From Chloroflexota bacterium (lineage in GTDB: Bacteria; Chloroflexota; Anaerolineae; Aggregatilineales; Phototrophicaceae), in NCBI GenBank assembly GCA_023430545.1, contig JAEZAF010000087.1, positions 9,180-73,179 of the forward strand: a stretch of 64,000 bases of DNA, given 5' to 3'. The notes beneath the pieces are model-generated. The model saw nothing but the letters and a program-made list of their open reading frames with translations. It ran no database searches and was not told where the DNA came from. This document shows positions 35,818 through 45,261 of the stretch, piece after piece (the stretch's first letter is position 1; every line of letters starts with the position of its first letter). The position numbers and the translations under genes are program-made.

Positions 35818-38561
35818 TCAACTGGACAGATGTGCAGCAGCTGCAGACGTTGTTCGATCAGTTAAATACGCAGAACCCTTCGAGTGTGAAAGCGCCTTTT
35901 TCATACCCGGGTTATGAGATCACCAGCCGGGATGTCGAGGCACGGGCGCTTGTCGGATACATCACGCTGCTGAGGCAGAAAGGGGATTTATCCGGTCTGC
36001 TGGATCATCTTGAGTATGCATTAGCCTCCAACAGCCTGAGTGATGTGGCCCGCCGGATTGCACGCGCCGAGATCAGGACACTGGAGACAGATCTGCTGGC
36101 GCGATTCACCACGGCGATCAATGACCTGCAGGATGAGGAAACCGCTGCCGGGAAGGGCAGTCTTCCCGATACTGCGACTGTACCCGCTTTACTCACTGAA
36201 GTTAAGGAAGAGGAATGGGTCGATGTCCATCTGGCCTATCGGCTGGCACAGGTACGCATTGTCCGCAGTGGTAATATTCCAGTCGAATTCGAGGCCGCGA
36301 CGTTTCTCAACACGCTCTCACAGACACTTCAGCTCTGGCAGGATCGCCTCAGCCTGGGGCTGAATGCGCACTTTCACTGGCGCTATGTGGGCACAAATGG
36401 TCAGATTTCGATTTACCTGATTGTAACGATTCATGCCCCCGAATCCGCGATGGGTCATACTGCCGCCAATGGCTTCAGCCGCATGTTGATACATCATCTG
36501 CCGTTGGCCGAAGTCTATCAGTTTGAACCTGTCACTGACGAAGGGCACCTAAGCGAACTGATTCAGCCTGTACCGGTGCGCAGTGCGGCCATCCTGCAAA
36601 AGCGTGAAGAGATCCTGACGCTGCGCGATCGCCAGCTTTACTGTGCGCTTCCGCTCAACGGCAATAACTACGCCTTTTATGATCTGATGCAGTATCTGGC
36701 ACAGCCTGGTGGCATGAAAATCGTCGATATTGCTATTCAGCCCACCTGCCTGACAGCGCAGGAGATTACCGATATTCACGATATGCTTGCCTACGATGAT
36801 CTGGCACAGCAGGATGATGTGGGGCTTATCCGGCTGTCTGCGCATTCCCGCGACGGTATGAGATACCAGCAGCTTGTGGAGATGTATCAGAATCTGATCA
36901 GTCATCTTGAGACCGAAGCCTATGAGGTTCAGGTCCGTGTAGCGGAGTCCGATCAGGCGGACATCACACCGCTGGCGATGATGGCAGGGCGCACATTATT
37001 CGGTGTCAGCGGCTTTGACACAACACCTTCTGCCTATGATGTGACCGGAAATGCCACTCTGCATCTGATGGAGCTGAATCCCCGGAGCATCGCACCGTCG
37101 AACCTGAAGCGGCTTCGTCAGCTTTTTACACTGAGTGAAGCAGCGGTCGTTTCGCGCCTGCCTCGCACCCATAACAGCGGCATCCCCGGTGTGCCGCGTT
37201 TGTCCTTACGCTATACCGATCTTCCTTCGGATCTGTCATCAGAAGGCTGTATTCTTGGGCAGGCTGTCGAGCGCCGATTTACCGCTAATCCGGTAAAACT
37301 CGCCTACCCGGATCGTACCCGTCATGTGTATGTAGTGGGGCGCACCGGCACCGGCAAGACAACGCTGCTTCAGAATATGGCGCTTCAGGATATCGAACAT
37401 GGGCATGGCGTCGCGATTATTGATCCGCATGGCGACCTGATTGAATCGATGCTGGCGCGCATTCCGCCGGAACGGGCTGGTGATGTGATCCTGTTCGATC
37501 CGGGGGATGTCGAGCGGCCAGTCGGTATTAATCTGCTGGATGTCGAAGGGATTGTCGCTAAAAATATGGCCGTCGCTGACTTTATCGGCCTGATGTACAG
37601 CATGTATGATCCACACCATACGGGCATCGTCGGTCCGCGCTTCGAACAGGCGGTGCGCAGTGCCATGCAGACCACCATGTACCTCAAAGGGACCACTTTA
37701 ATCGATGTGCTGCGTGTAATCGCAGATAACAAGTTCGCGAAAGCGCTGCGTGGGCATGCTAATGATGTGGTGCTTGAAAATTACTGGAAGACGATTTTCG
37801 AGCAGCAGACCGATTTCCATAAGAGCGAGGTGCTGGATTACATCACTAGCAAATTCAGCCGCTTTGTCACTGATCCTGTGGTGCGGCACATTATCGGCCA
37901 GTCTCGCACCACGCTGAATTTTACGGATGTGGTCAATAACCGGAAGATTTTGCTGGTGAATCTGGCGAAGGGGAAAATCGGCGCGTTTAACAGCCATTTC
38001 CTCGGATTTATCCTTGTGTCGCGTATGCTCATTTCTTTTTTCGAGCGGACGCAGCAGGCGGTTTCCGATCGTGTCCCGTTTTACCTCTACATCGATGAGT
38101 TCCAGAACTTTGCCACGACTGGCCTTGAGAGCATGCTCTCAGAGGGCCGCAAGTATGGTCTGGGACTGGTGCTGGCGAATCAGTATATGGTGCAGCTCAG
38201 TGAGAGTATGCGGGAAGCCGTGACGAGTAACGTCGGCACAATCTGCGCATTTCAGGTCGGGCAGCGGGATGCAGAATTTATCGCCCGTGAGATGTATCCG
38301 GCCTTCAGTGTGGATGATATGGTCAATATGCCTGCTTATCACATGGCGATCAAACTGCTGAATAACGGGCAGTCCCTGCTGCCGTTTACCCTTAAAACCT
38401 ATCCTGAGCATCGCCCTTCCCGTCAGGATCTGGCACACGCTATCCGCCAGCACAGCCGTTATCGCTATGGACGCAGTGCCAGTCTGGTTTCGGATGAGAT
38501 CCGCGAACAGTTCGAATGCTCTCCTGAAGAACGCGTCAGGCTGTCAGGCTCGCATTCCTGA
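35814..38561 (+). CDS. TraG/VirD4- or HerA-like DNA-translocase ATPase
   Basis: A 915-residue protein. Residues 1-~480 have no recognised domain. The C-terminal motor has Walker A VVGRTGTGKTTLLQN (near residue 510), the VirD4/TraD-type DPHGDLIESMLARIPPERAG, Walker B FYLYIDEFQNFAT (near 760) and LGLVLANQYMVQLSESMREAV, typical of conjugative coupling proteins and related hexameric DNA pumps. There is no TM anchor at the N-terminus, unlike classical VirD4. No relaxase, VirB proteins or integrase adjoin, so conjugation is not shown. It is coupled to the helical-repeat gene. Confidence 0.82.
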   Translation: MINWTDVQQLQTLFDQLNTQNPSSVKAPFSYPGYEITSRDVEARALVGYITLLRQKGDLSGLLDHLEYALASNSLSDVARRIARAEIRTLETDLLARFTTAINDLQDEETAAGKGSLPDTATVPALLTEVKEEEWVDVHLAYRLAQVRIVRSGNIPVEFEAATFLNTLSQTLQLWQDRLSLGLNAHFHWRYVGTNGQISIYLIVTIHAPESAMGHTAANGFSRMLIHHLPLAEVYQFEPVTDEGHLSELIQPVPVRSAAILQKREEILTLRDRQLYCALPLNGNNYAFYDLMQYLAQPGGMKIVDIAIQPTCLTAQEITDIHDMLAYDDLAQQDDVGLIRLSAHSRDGMRYQQLVEMYQNLISHLETEAYEVQVRVAESDQADITPLAMMAGRTLFGVSGFDTTPSAYDVTGNATLHLMELNPRSIAPSNLKRLRQLFTLSEAAVVSRLPRTHNSGIPGVPRLSLRYTDLPSDLSSEGCILGQAVERRFTANPVKLAYPDRTRHVYVVGRTGTGKTTLLQNMALQDIEHGHGVAIIDPHGDLIESMLARIPPERAGDVILFDPGDVERPVGINLLDVEGIVAKNMAVADFIGLMYSMYDPHHTGIVGPRFEQAVRSAMQTTMYLKGTTLIDVLRVIADNKFAKALRGHANDVVLENYWKTIFEQQTDFHKSEVLDYITSKFSRFVTDPVVRHIIGQSRTTLNFTDVVNNRKILLVNLAKGKIGAFNSHFLGFILVSRMLISFFERTQQAVSDRVPFYLYIDEFQNFATTGLESMLSEGRKYGLGLVLANQYMVQLSESMREAVTSNVGTICAFQVGQRDAEFIAREMYPAFSVDDMVNMPAYHMAIKLLNNGQSLLPFTLKTYPEHRPSRQDLAHAIRQHSRYRYGRSASLVSDEIREQFECSPEERVRLSGSHS

Positions 38562-38563
38562 GA

Positions 38564-39397
38564 TCATGCGCCGTCATACCGCTGTCCGTCAAACAGTCTT
38601 GCCAGATGGACACCGTAAGTCTGGACATTTTCATAAGCAGGTGAGGACAGCGCCAGCCGGGTCAGCCGCTGCTGAAGCGTGTTGAGGACTGAGCGAAACG
38701 TCTGCTCGACATCTTCCGGCGTGGTGAATTCCCGCCGTGCTGCATCGATAATCACGGCCCGCCCGGCTTGCAGATCACTTTCAGCATAGCAGACGGCATC
38801 TACCAGATCATTGATCTGCGAGATGGTCGAAATACACTGGCGGATGACAGAGGGCACATCCAGCCGGGGGTGGAAATCTGCTGGCTTCGTCATCCCGGCG
38901 CGGCGCTGATCGTGGAGTGACAGGATTGAACTAAGCGTCTGAGCGTACAGAAAGTGATCTACAGCACGCAGTTGGAGCAGCTTCAGCACAGCAGATTCAG
39001 GGGGCATTTCTGTGGACTGTCTGGCGAAGTTCTCCAGCAGGGTCTGCTGATAGAAATAGATCTGCTGCTGCCATGTAACCTCGATGTCAAATCGTAACTG
39101 CGGCGTGTCCACAACTTTATACAGTTCGTTTCGAGCTTCTTCCAGATGCTCATGCAGGCTTTCTGCATCATCGTCGCCTGAGAGTGCCCGACTCTGTTCG
39201 GCGAAGGCGCTCAGCTTGGGGACGGCGCTAATCATCATTGTCAGAGACTCATCGTCGCCGTCAGTTATATCTCGTACCAGCATGAGATAAAACATGCGAA
39301 GGGTATTGAGTGGAAAGAGCGGTTTGGCGAGGTTCACACTGAATTTCTCGGCCAGCGGGATGAGGTTAAGCGGTGGATACGTTTTCATGAGGTTCAT
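38564..39397 (-). CDS. Helical protein of unknown function (277 aa)
   Basis: No family recognised. The protein is almost all-helical by composition, with no signal peptide or TM segment. Recognisable stretches include LHEHLEEARNELYKVVDTPQL, ISTISQINDLVDAVCYAESDL and EDVEQTFRSVLNTLQQRLTRL. It is convergent with the ATPase gene, the stops only 2 bp apart. The ATG at 39388 (MKTYPPL) is an alternative start. A role with the ATPase module is possible only by position. Confidence 0.7.
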   Translation of the reverse strand: MNLMKTYPPLNLIPLAEKFSVNLAKPLFPLNTLRMFYLMLVRDITDGDDESLTMMISAVPKLSAFAEQSRALSGDDDAESLHEHLEEARNELYKVVDTPQLRFDIEVTWQQQIYFYQQTLLENFARQSTEMPPESAVLKLLQLRAVDHFLYAQTLSSILSLHDQRRAGMTKPADFHPRLDVPSVIRQCISTISQINDLVDAVCYAESDLQAGRAVIIDAARREFTTPEDVEQTFRSVLNTLQQRLTRLALSSPAYENVQTYGVHLARLFDGQRYDGA

Positions 39398-39431
39398 TTT
39401 ATATCATCTGTATTTTTGCAATTGGATCACC

Positions 39432-39468
39432 GTATGGAAGCTGATCTTCGATAGGTCAGCTTCCATAC
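39432..39468 (-). terminator. Perfect 13-bp stem-loop after the rhamnosidase gene
   Basis: GTATGGAAGCTGA (39432-39444) and TCAGCTTCCATAC (39456-39468) pair completely around an 11-nt loop, 46 bp beyond the rhamnosidase stop on the minus strand. Confidence 0.65.
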
Positions 39469-39513
39469 AGTCGGTGTATTTTCGGTTAGCTTCTGAGATG
39501 CTTCAGACAATAG

Positions 39514-42171
39514 CTAACGAAGCAGTTGGATTTCCCTTGTTTCCATTTGCATCAGCAGTGGATACTCGATCCGGTAGCAGCCTGCACTGAGTGAAAATTC
39601 CACCTGATCACCGCGCTGTTCCGCTTCGTGCAGCGGCTCACCATTGATCCTGACATCGTCCAGCTGCGCGTGGGGCAGTACAACTTCAGCCGATGCGTTG
39701 AACGGGATGGTGATTTCGAGCGTCAGTTGATCGTTCTCGTCGATATACCAGCCGCTTTCGAAATAGCCAGCGGCGGACCGGTAGCGCGCCCTTGCCCATT
39801 GCAGTGACTTATCAGGCTTGGGTGCAATCACGGCCTGCCGGAAGCCCTGCACGCCATCCTCACCTGTGGACGGGTTCAGACCGCACATATCGCGGTACAT
39901 CCACTCAACAATCGACCCGTAGGCGTAATGGTTCAGCGAGTTCATCCCGGTCGAACTGATTGAGCCATCCGGGTTAATCGAGTTCCAGCGCTCCCAGATG
40001 GTCGTCGCACCCAGATTGACCGCGTACAGCCATGAGGGAAAGTCCTCATTCAGCAGCAGTTTATAGGCCAGATCATTGGCCCCGATATTCGACAGGACAC
40101 GGCACAGATACGGCGTACCGACAAAACCGGTTCGCAGGTGGGTGTTGTCGCGTTGAAGCCGGTCGATGAAATCATCCTGCACCCGTTCGCGGAAGCCATC
40201 CGGGGCCAGGTCCATGAACAGTGTCAGCACGTATCCCGTCTGTGTTGGCACCGCCAGTCGTCCGGTAGGGGTGAAGTATTCCTCATGGATAGCCGCCTTG
40301 ACCTCATCTGACAGTCGGCCATAGTCGTCGGCTTCGTCTGTTTTGCCGAGGACTTCGGCGGCTTTTGCCACCAGCCTCGCTGAGTAACAGTAAAAGGCTG
40401 ACGCGATGAAATCATGTGGAGTTCCACCTCGGCGTGAGACGGGATCAGAGGCATCGAGCGCCAGCCAGTCACCAAAGTGGATGCCTTCGGTCCACAGCCG
40501 CTTGCCACCAGACGCTTCATCAATCTCCCTGATGTAATCCACCCACGCCTGCATACTCTCAAACTGCTGCGCTAGAATATCGACATCGCCGTAAAATTCG
40601 TACAGGTTCCACGGCAAAATGGTTGCCACATCCCCCCATGCAGCCGACCCGCCTTTGTCCAGATTGGACATCGGTACAATATGCGGGACCATACCACCGG
40701 TCTTGCGCTGCTCTTTGCCGAGGTCATATCCGTACTTGGATAGAAAAGCCGCCGAATCCATATTAAAGCAGGCGGTGCCGGAGAATACCTGTATATCGCC
40801 GGTCCAGCCTAAACGTTCATCCCGCTGTGGGCAGTCGGTTGGGATGTCGAGGAAGTTACCCTTCTGTCCCCAAATCGCATTGCGGATAAGCTGATTGACC
40901 TTTTTGTTTGAGGTCTCGATCTCGCCTGTGATCTCCATCTGTGAATAGACGACGCATCCAGTGAAATCGTCGAGCTTAAGTTCACCCACCCATCCGGAGA
41001 TTTTGACGTAGCGGAAGCCGAAAAATGTGAAATAAGGCTCGATAACAGCTTCAGTGCCATCCGCGATGTAGATATATTCCGCCTTGGCAGTGCGCAGATT
41101 GTCCCGGAAGAAGTTGCCTTCCTGAAGCACTTCACCGAACTGAAGATGGAGACGGGTGCCTGTGGGGGCATTCGTTCTGAAGCGGAGCCAGCCTGTGATG
41201 ATCTGGCCCATATCCAGCACGGTTTCGCCAGCCGGGGTATGGATCAGCTCCACCGGCTTGATTTCTTCGTTGATGCACACCGGAAGTGATCTTCTCGCCT
41301 CCAGCAGCGTCATATCGATCTCGATAGCATTCACACCGAAACGTTGATCGGGTGATGGGACAGCTTTCGTGATCCGTGCATCATAGGTTTCGCCGTCAAA
41401 AATGTCACTGAAGATCACCGGGGAAGGCTGCGCGTTCCATGACCGATCACTGACAATCACCTGTTCGCTGCCATCTTCCAGTGTGACATGGATCTCGCAG
41501 AGCAGGGCGAAACGGTCTCCGTAGAAATCGCGGCTGCCACCGTTTGCGCCGTAGCGTCCCTTGTACCAGCCGTTACCGAGCATGACCGCGATCGTATTCG
41601 TTCCTGTGGTCAGATGATCGGTGATGTCGAAGGTCTGATACTGAATCCACTGGTCGTAGGCATTACAGTAAGGAGTAAGGTATTCATCTCCGACTTTCGC
41701 ACCGTTCAGCTCAAAGTGATACAACCCCAGCCCGCAGAGGTAAGCCCGTGCCTTCACCGTCTGTGCCGGAAGATCGAACTGCTGATACAGGATCGGGTGG
41801 ATCTGGTTGTCATCGAAATCCGGGGTGATCCACTGCGCGTGCCATGCTTCATCCATCTTTGCGGTCTCGAACCATGCGGTTTCACTCTCAGCACTTTCGG
41901 TTTCGCCCCATACCCTGACCTTCCAGAAATAGCGCGTGCGTGGGCTGAGGGTGATCTGCGGACGGTACGCCAGACTGTCGATCCCCGCGCCAACGACTTT
42001 GCCACTGTCGAAGATGACCTGCTCAAACTGACTGTCCTGACTGATCAGCACCTGAGCCGCGGTCTGCACTGGATCGGTGGTATCCTCCACAATCCAGGAA
42101 AGAGTCGGTTTTTCCAGGGCAAAGCCCAGAGGGTTTATGATATGGTTGGTCTTGAGATGGGTTATTTTCAC
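39514..42171 (-). CDS. Alpha-L-rhamnosidase, GH78
   Basis: Cleaves terminal alpha-L-rhamnose from glycosides or pectic rhamnogalacturonan. The 885-residue length and domain order fit GH78: an N-terminal Fn3-like part (PTLSWIVEDTTDPVQTAAQ, SPRTRYFWKVRVWG), the Bac_rhamnosid_N domain (KARAYLCGLGLYHFELNGAKVGD, LGNGWYKGRYG), the concanavalin-like domain, and the (alpha/alpha)6 catalytic barrel with DIPTDCPQRDERLGWTGDIQVFSGTA and TEGIHFGDWLALD holding the acidic residues. No signal peptide, so it is probably intracellular. It starts at a GTG with GAGGT 5 bp before. Divergent from the GH43 gene. Confidence 0.93.
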   Translation of the reverse strand: MKITHLKTNHIINPLGFALEKPTLSWIVEDTTDPVQTAAQVLISQDSQFEQVIFDSGKVVGAGIDSLAYRPQITLSPRTRYFWKVRVWGETESAESETAWFETAKMDEAWHAQWITPDFDDNQIHPILYQQFDLPAQTVKARAYLCGLGLYHFELNGAKVGDEYLTPYCNAYDQWIQYQTFDITDHLTTGTNTIAVMLGNGWYKGRYGANGGSRDFYGDRFALLCEIHVTLEDGSEQVIVSDRSWNAQPSPVIFSDIFDGETYDARITKAVPSPDQRFGVNAIEIDMTLLEARRSLPVCINEEIKPVELIHTPAGETVLDMGQIITGWLRFRTNAPTGTRLHLQFGEVLQEGNFFRDNLRTAKAEYIYIADGTEAVIEPYFTFFGFRYVKISGWVGELKLDDFTGCVVYSQMEITGEIETSNKKVNQLIRNAIWGQKGNFLDIPTDCPQRDERLGWTGDIQVFSGTACFNMDSAAFLSKYGYDLGKEQRKTGGMVPHIVPMSNLDKGGSAAWGDVATILPWNLYEFYGDVDILAQQFESMQAWVDYIREIDEASGGKRLWTEGIHFGDWLALDASDPVSRRGGTPHDFIASAFYCYSARLVAKAAEVLGKTDEADDYGRLSDEVKAAIHEEYFTPTGRLAVPTQTGYVLTLFMDLAPDGFRERVQDDFIDRLQRDNTHLRTGFVGTPYLCRVLSNIGANDLAYKLLLNEDFPSWLYAVNLGATTIWERWNSINPDGSISSTGMNSLNHYAYGSIVEWMYRDMCGLNPSTGEDGVQGFRQAVIAPKPDKSLQWARARYRSAAGYFESGWYIDENDQLTLEITIPFNASAEVVLPHAQLDDVRINGEPLHEAEQRGDQVEFSLSAGCYRIEYPLLMQMETREIQLLR

Positions 42172-42346
42172 AATTTACCTCGTGGTTCTGATCATCATAA
42201 CGGTTGAAACCGGGTTTTCTCCAAGCATATACACTTTGTCAGAGAAAGGGCAAACCATTGATGGCTGTGGATGTAGAGGATATGCATTTCAGAGGCTTTA
42301 ATCAGTGCTTCGCTGCACCAATAAGATTAAATAAGAAGGGAAAAAG

Positions 42347-43222
42347 ATGCTTAAAAATATCGACATTCACATTCGTGATCCGTTTGTCGTATCCGTAGAG
42401 TCGGAGCATCGGTACTATCTCTATGGCACGACCGGGCCGGAAAGCTGGACGACCCATGCCACCGGTATTGATTATTACACCGGCTCGGATCTGCAAAATT
42501 GGGAAGGTCCATTTCCAGCCTTTCGCCCTCCGGCGGGTTTCTGGGCAGACCGTAATTTCTGGGCACCCGAAGTCCATCATTATCGCGGGCGCTATTATAT
42601 GTTTGCGACTTTCAAGTCTGAAGGCGTCCGCCGTGGCACCCAGATTCTTTCCGCAGATCATCCTGGTGGTCCCTTCCTTCCCATCAGTGATGGTCCTGTG
42701 ACTCCCCATGACTGGGAATGCCTCGACGGAACCTTGTATGTTGACGGAGATGATCAGCCCTGGATGGTCTTTTGTCATGAGTGGGTGCAGGTTGGAGACG
42801 GTGAGATCTGCGCCATCCGCCTCAGTTCTGACCTCACCGCGTCTGTAGGGGAGCCGGAGATCCTGTTTCGCGCTTCAACGGCCCCTTGGGCACAGGAGCT
42901 GAACTCGAAAGGAAGAAGAGGCTACGTGACCGACGGTCCGTGGATGCATCGGCTGCCAGGCGGTGAACTGCTGATGCTGTGGTCCAGCTTTGGTGAAGGT
43001 GGTTACACAGTGGGCATTGCCAGATCAATATCAGGTGACATCCTCGGTGAATGGGAACAGCAACCGGAACCGCTTTACGCCGGAGACGGTGGACACTGTA
43101 TGCTGTTTCGCACCTTTGACGGCCAGTTGATGCTGACCTATCACCGACCGAATCCATCCCCCGACGAGCGCCCCTATTTTATCCCGCTGCGTGAGACTCA
43201 ATCATCGCTGGAAATCCTCTGA
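42347..43222 (+). CDS. Glycoside hydrolase family 43 protein
   Basis: Five-bladed propeller glycosidase of 291 residues. The catalytic-base region is HIRDPFV (Asp10) at the N-terminus; FWAPEVHHYRGRYYMFATF and the GTLYVDGDDQPWMVFCHEW blade follow. Family members are arabinofuranosidases, xylosidases or galactosidases; the exact activity is not clear. No signal peptide. It is divergent from the GH78 gene, and the pair probably trims a pectin- or arabinan-type oligosaccharide in the cytoplasm. Confidence 0.9.
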   Translation: MLKNIDIHIRDPFVVSVESEHRYYLYGTTGPESWTTHATGIDYYTGSDLQNWEGPFPAFRPPAGFWADRNFWAPEVHHYRGRYYMFATFKSEGVRRGTQILSADHPGGPFLPISDGPVTPHDWECLDGTLYVDGDDQPWMVFCHEWVQVGDGEICAIRLSSDLTASVGEPEILFRASTAPWAQELNSKGRRGYVTDGPWMHRLPGGELLMLWSSFGEGGYTVGIARSISGDILGEWEQQPEPLYAGDGGHCMLFRTFDGQLMLTYHRPNPSPDERPYFIPLRETQSSLEIL

Positions 43223-43246
43223 AACACCTACCTGGTTAAGCAAAAG

Positions 43247-43282
43247 AGCAAAGATGGTGGACATTTGTCTGCCATCTTTGCT
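43247..43282 (+). terminator. Terminator after the GH43 gene
   Basis: AGCAAAGATGG (43247-43257) pairs with CCATCTTTGCT (43272-43282), 11 bp with a 14-nt loop, followed by TGTGGTT. Confidence 0.6.
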
Positions 43283-43334
43283 TGTGGTTCCACAAGCCGG
43301 TATTTGACACCTGCATGAGCTTGAATGTACAATT

Positions 43335-43359
43335 TAGACAAGTATCGTTATTTTGTCTA
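43335..43359. promoter_or_regulatory. Candidate TetR operator (inverted repeat TAGACAA/TTGTCTA)
   Basis: TAGACAA (43335-43341) and TTGTCTA (43353-43359) form a perfect 7-bp inverted repeat with an 11-bp centre, directly before the TetR-type gene. An in-frame TTG at 43353 lies inside the right arm, which argues against that TTG as start codon and for the GTG at 43374. Confidence 0.55.
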
Positions 43360-43373
43360 TTTATGGGTGTGAT

Positions 43374-44084
43374 GTGAAGACTGAAAAACGTATTCAGCAG
43401 GCCATGATCCGGCTTGTACTGAGACAGGGCTATGATAAGACCACGATGGAGGACATCGCTCGGGAAGCAGGTGTCGCCCGCAGCACCATCTATACCAAAT
43501 GGAAAACCGGAGAAGAACTGTTCGCCAGCGTACTCAGGGCGGAGGCATTGCAGTTAGCCCAGACATGGTATGCACTGGTTGAGGTGGACCCGGAGGGCGG
43601 AAGCTTCACCGGAATTTACAGAAACGGGCTGCTCGCCATTCAGGGCAATGCCTTTGCGCGTGCCCTCTACACACAGGACCGCCGCGTGCTTGGCAGCTTT
43701 GTGAACCAGCCGCAGGTTGCTGAACTGATGTCGGATCGCCTGCTGTGGTTTGTCCGCCTGCTGGAAAAGTTACAGGCTGCCGGGCTTGTCCGCCCTGAAC
43801 TTGATGCACGCACCACCGCGCTGGTGGCGATTACGTTTCGACAGGGCGTGCTGACGCTTGATCCGGACGCTCCGGCGCAGTATCAGGTGAGCTATGGGCA
43901 GATCATAGACGCATTTGTGAGAATGTTCCGTCAGTTTGTGGAGCCGGAAACGATCAATCGAACCGCGCACAGCGATCTTGGAAAACAGATATTACGCGAG
44001 TTTCTTGAGGAATTTGCGCAGGATTATCCCGCTACAGCAAGTAAAAATGAAAATCCAGAAGGGCTTACCGATGATCAGAACTGA
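43374..44084 (+). CDS. TetR/AcrR-family transcriptional regulator
   Basis: A repressor of about 236 residues. The N-terminal helix-turn-helix is RIQQAMIRLVLRQGYDKTTMEDIAREAGVARSTIYTKW; the C-terminal half (about 75-210) is a helical ligand domain of the TetR_C type. I favour the GTG at 43374 as start because the earlier TTG (43353) falls inside the putative operator. Its 3' end overlaps the next gene by 14 bp, so it forms an operon with the hydrolase, which is probably the controlled function. Confidence 0.87.
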   Translation: MKTEKRIQQAMIRLVLRQGYDKTTMEDIAREAGVARSTIYTKWKTGEELFASVLRAEALQLAQTWYALVEVDPEGGSFTGIYRNGLLAIQGNAFARALYTQDRRVLGSFVNQPQVAELMSDRLLWFVRLLEKLQAAGLVRPELDARTTALVAITFRQGVLTLDPDAPAQYQVSYGQIIDAFVRMFRQFVEPETINRTAHSDLGKQILREFLEEFAQDYPATASKNENPEGLTDDQN

Positions 44085-44943
44085 AAACCAGTTGCACAAA
44101 GAGACATTCACACTTCCCGGCGGTGTACAGATCAATGCCTTTATCGCTGGGCCGGAAAGCGGTACTCCGGTTGTGCTGCTGCACGGTGGCGGCACCGATC
44201 ATGCCATGCTCTCATGGGGCGAGACAATGCCTGTGCTCGCAACTGCTGGCTATCGGGTCTACGCCCCCAATTTCCCCGGATACGGAGACAGCCCACCTGA
44301 TGAGAAGTCCGCATCGATGTCCGGATTGCTCGAGATCATGCAGGCCTTGATGGACCTGTGGAAACTCGACAATGCCGCCCTTGTCGGCCTGTCGATGGGG
44401 GGTGCGATTGCACTGGGTTATACACTGGCGCATCAGGATCGCGTGCAGAAGCTGGTACTGGTCGGGTCTTACGGCATTCAGGATAAAGTCCCGTATCAGT
44501 TCCTGAGTTATCTCTATCTTCAGATACCCGGTGTGGTGGACCTCATGTGGGCCTTGACGCGCCGTTCAAAGATGACAGCAGAATATCTTATCAAAGGGCT
44601 GCTTCATAACCCGGAAGCCCGTACCGATGCGCTGATGGCCGAAGTCATGGAAGCCCTGAAGAATTCGCACTCACAGCGGGCCTTCAGCCAGTGGCAGCGT
44701 GACGAGGTTGGCCGGCACGGTATGAAAACCAATTACACAGATCACCTCCATGAGCTGACAATCCCGGTCCTGTTGATTCATGGCGCTCATGATGCAGGTG
44801 TTCCGCTGGAATATGCTCAGCGTGCGGCATCACGTCTGAAACAGGGTCGGCTGGAAGTCATCGAAAATGCCGGGCACTGGACTCAGCGCGATGATCCTGA
44901 ACGGTTTAATCAGAAGCTGCTTGAATTCCTGAAGACTGTCTGA
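44071..44943 (+). CDS. Alpha/beta hydrolase
   Basis: A 290-residue hydrolase with the oxyanion-hole strand VVLLHGGGTDHAM, nucleophile Ser108 in GLSMGG, and the catalytic His in IENAGHWTQRDDP. It is close to the meta-cleavage hydrolase/esterase group. The ATG at 44071 is preceded by AGAAGGG (44057-44063); upstream in-frame ATGs inside the TetR gene are less likely. It is co-transcribed with the regulator and followed by a good terminator. Confidence 0.9.
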   Translation: MIRTENQLHKETFTLPGGVQINAFIAGPESGTPVVLLHGGGTDHAMLSWGETMPVLATAGYRVYAPNFPGYGDSPPDEKSASMSGLLEIMQALMDLWKLDNAALVGLSMGGAIALGYTLAHQDRVQKLVLVGSYGIQDKVPYQFLSYLYLQIPGVVDLMWALTRRSKMTAEYLIKGLLHNPEARTDALMAEVMEALKNSHSQRAFSQWQRDEVGRHGMKTNYTDHLHELTIPVLLIHGAHDAGVPLEYAQRAASRLKQGRLEVIENAGHWTQRDDPERFNQKLLEFLKTV

Positions 44944-44983
44944 TGCTTCCGAAATCCATTCCCCGCCTTATATGAAACATCAT

Positions 44984-45026
44984 AAGAGGAGCAGGACGAT
45001 GCAACCTGCTGCCTCTTTTGTTTTTA
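44984..45026 (+). terminator. Terminator after the TetR-hydrolase operon
   Basis: AAGAGG+AGCAGG (44984-44995) pairs with CCTGCT+G+CCTCTT (45005-45017), one bulged base, followed by TTTGTTTTT. The remainder of the 318-bp gap 44944-45261 is AT-rich before the receiver gene (TATAAT near 45169) and probably holds its promoter. Confidence 0.75.
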
Positions 45027-45261
45027 TCCCCAAATGCAGTCCCTCACAGCCTTTTAATCGCTTCACCTGAACTCTCAGCCTGCCAGTATTGTAAGAAGAA
45101 ATTCAGGTTTCGATGTGCATTTCAGCGCCGTTAAGGAACCTTACGTTTTCAAAACGACACCCTATTTATAATAGATATTTAAATAGTTAATTGATGCTTG
45201 TCTGTCTCAACACATTGTTTATGGGTGTAACTAACCATTTTAACTGGATTGCAGGTGCAGG

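Noticed and set aside
42204..42219. TTGAAACCGGGTTTTC between the GH78 and GH43 genes as a LacI-type operator
   Set aside because: The symmetry is broken by an extra base and no LacI-family gene is in the window; chance cannot be excluded.
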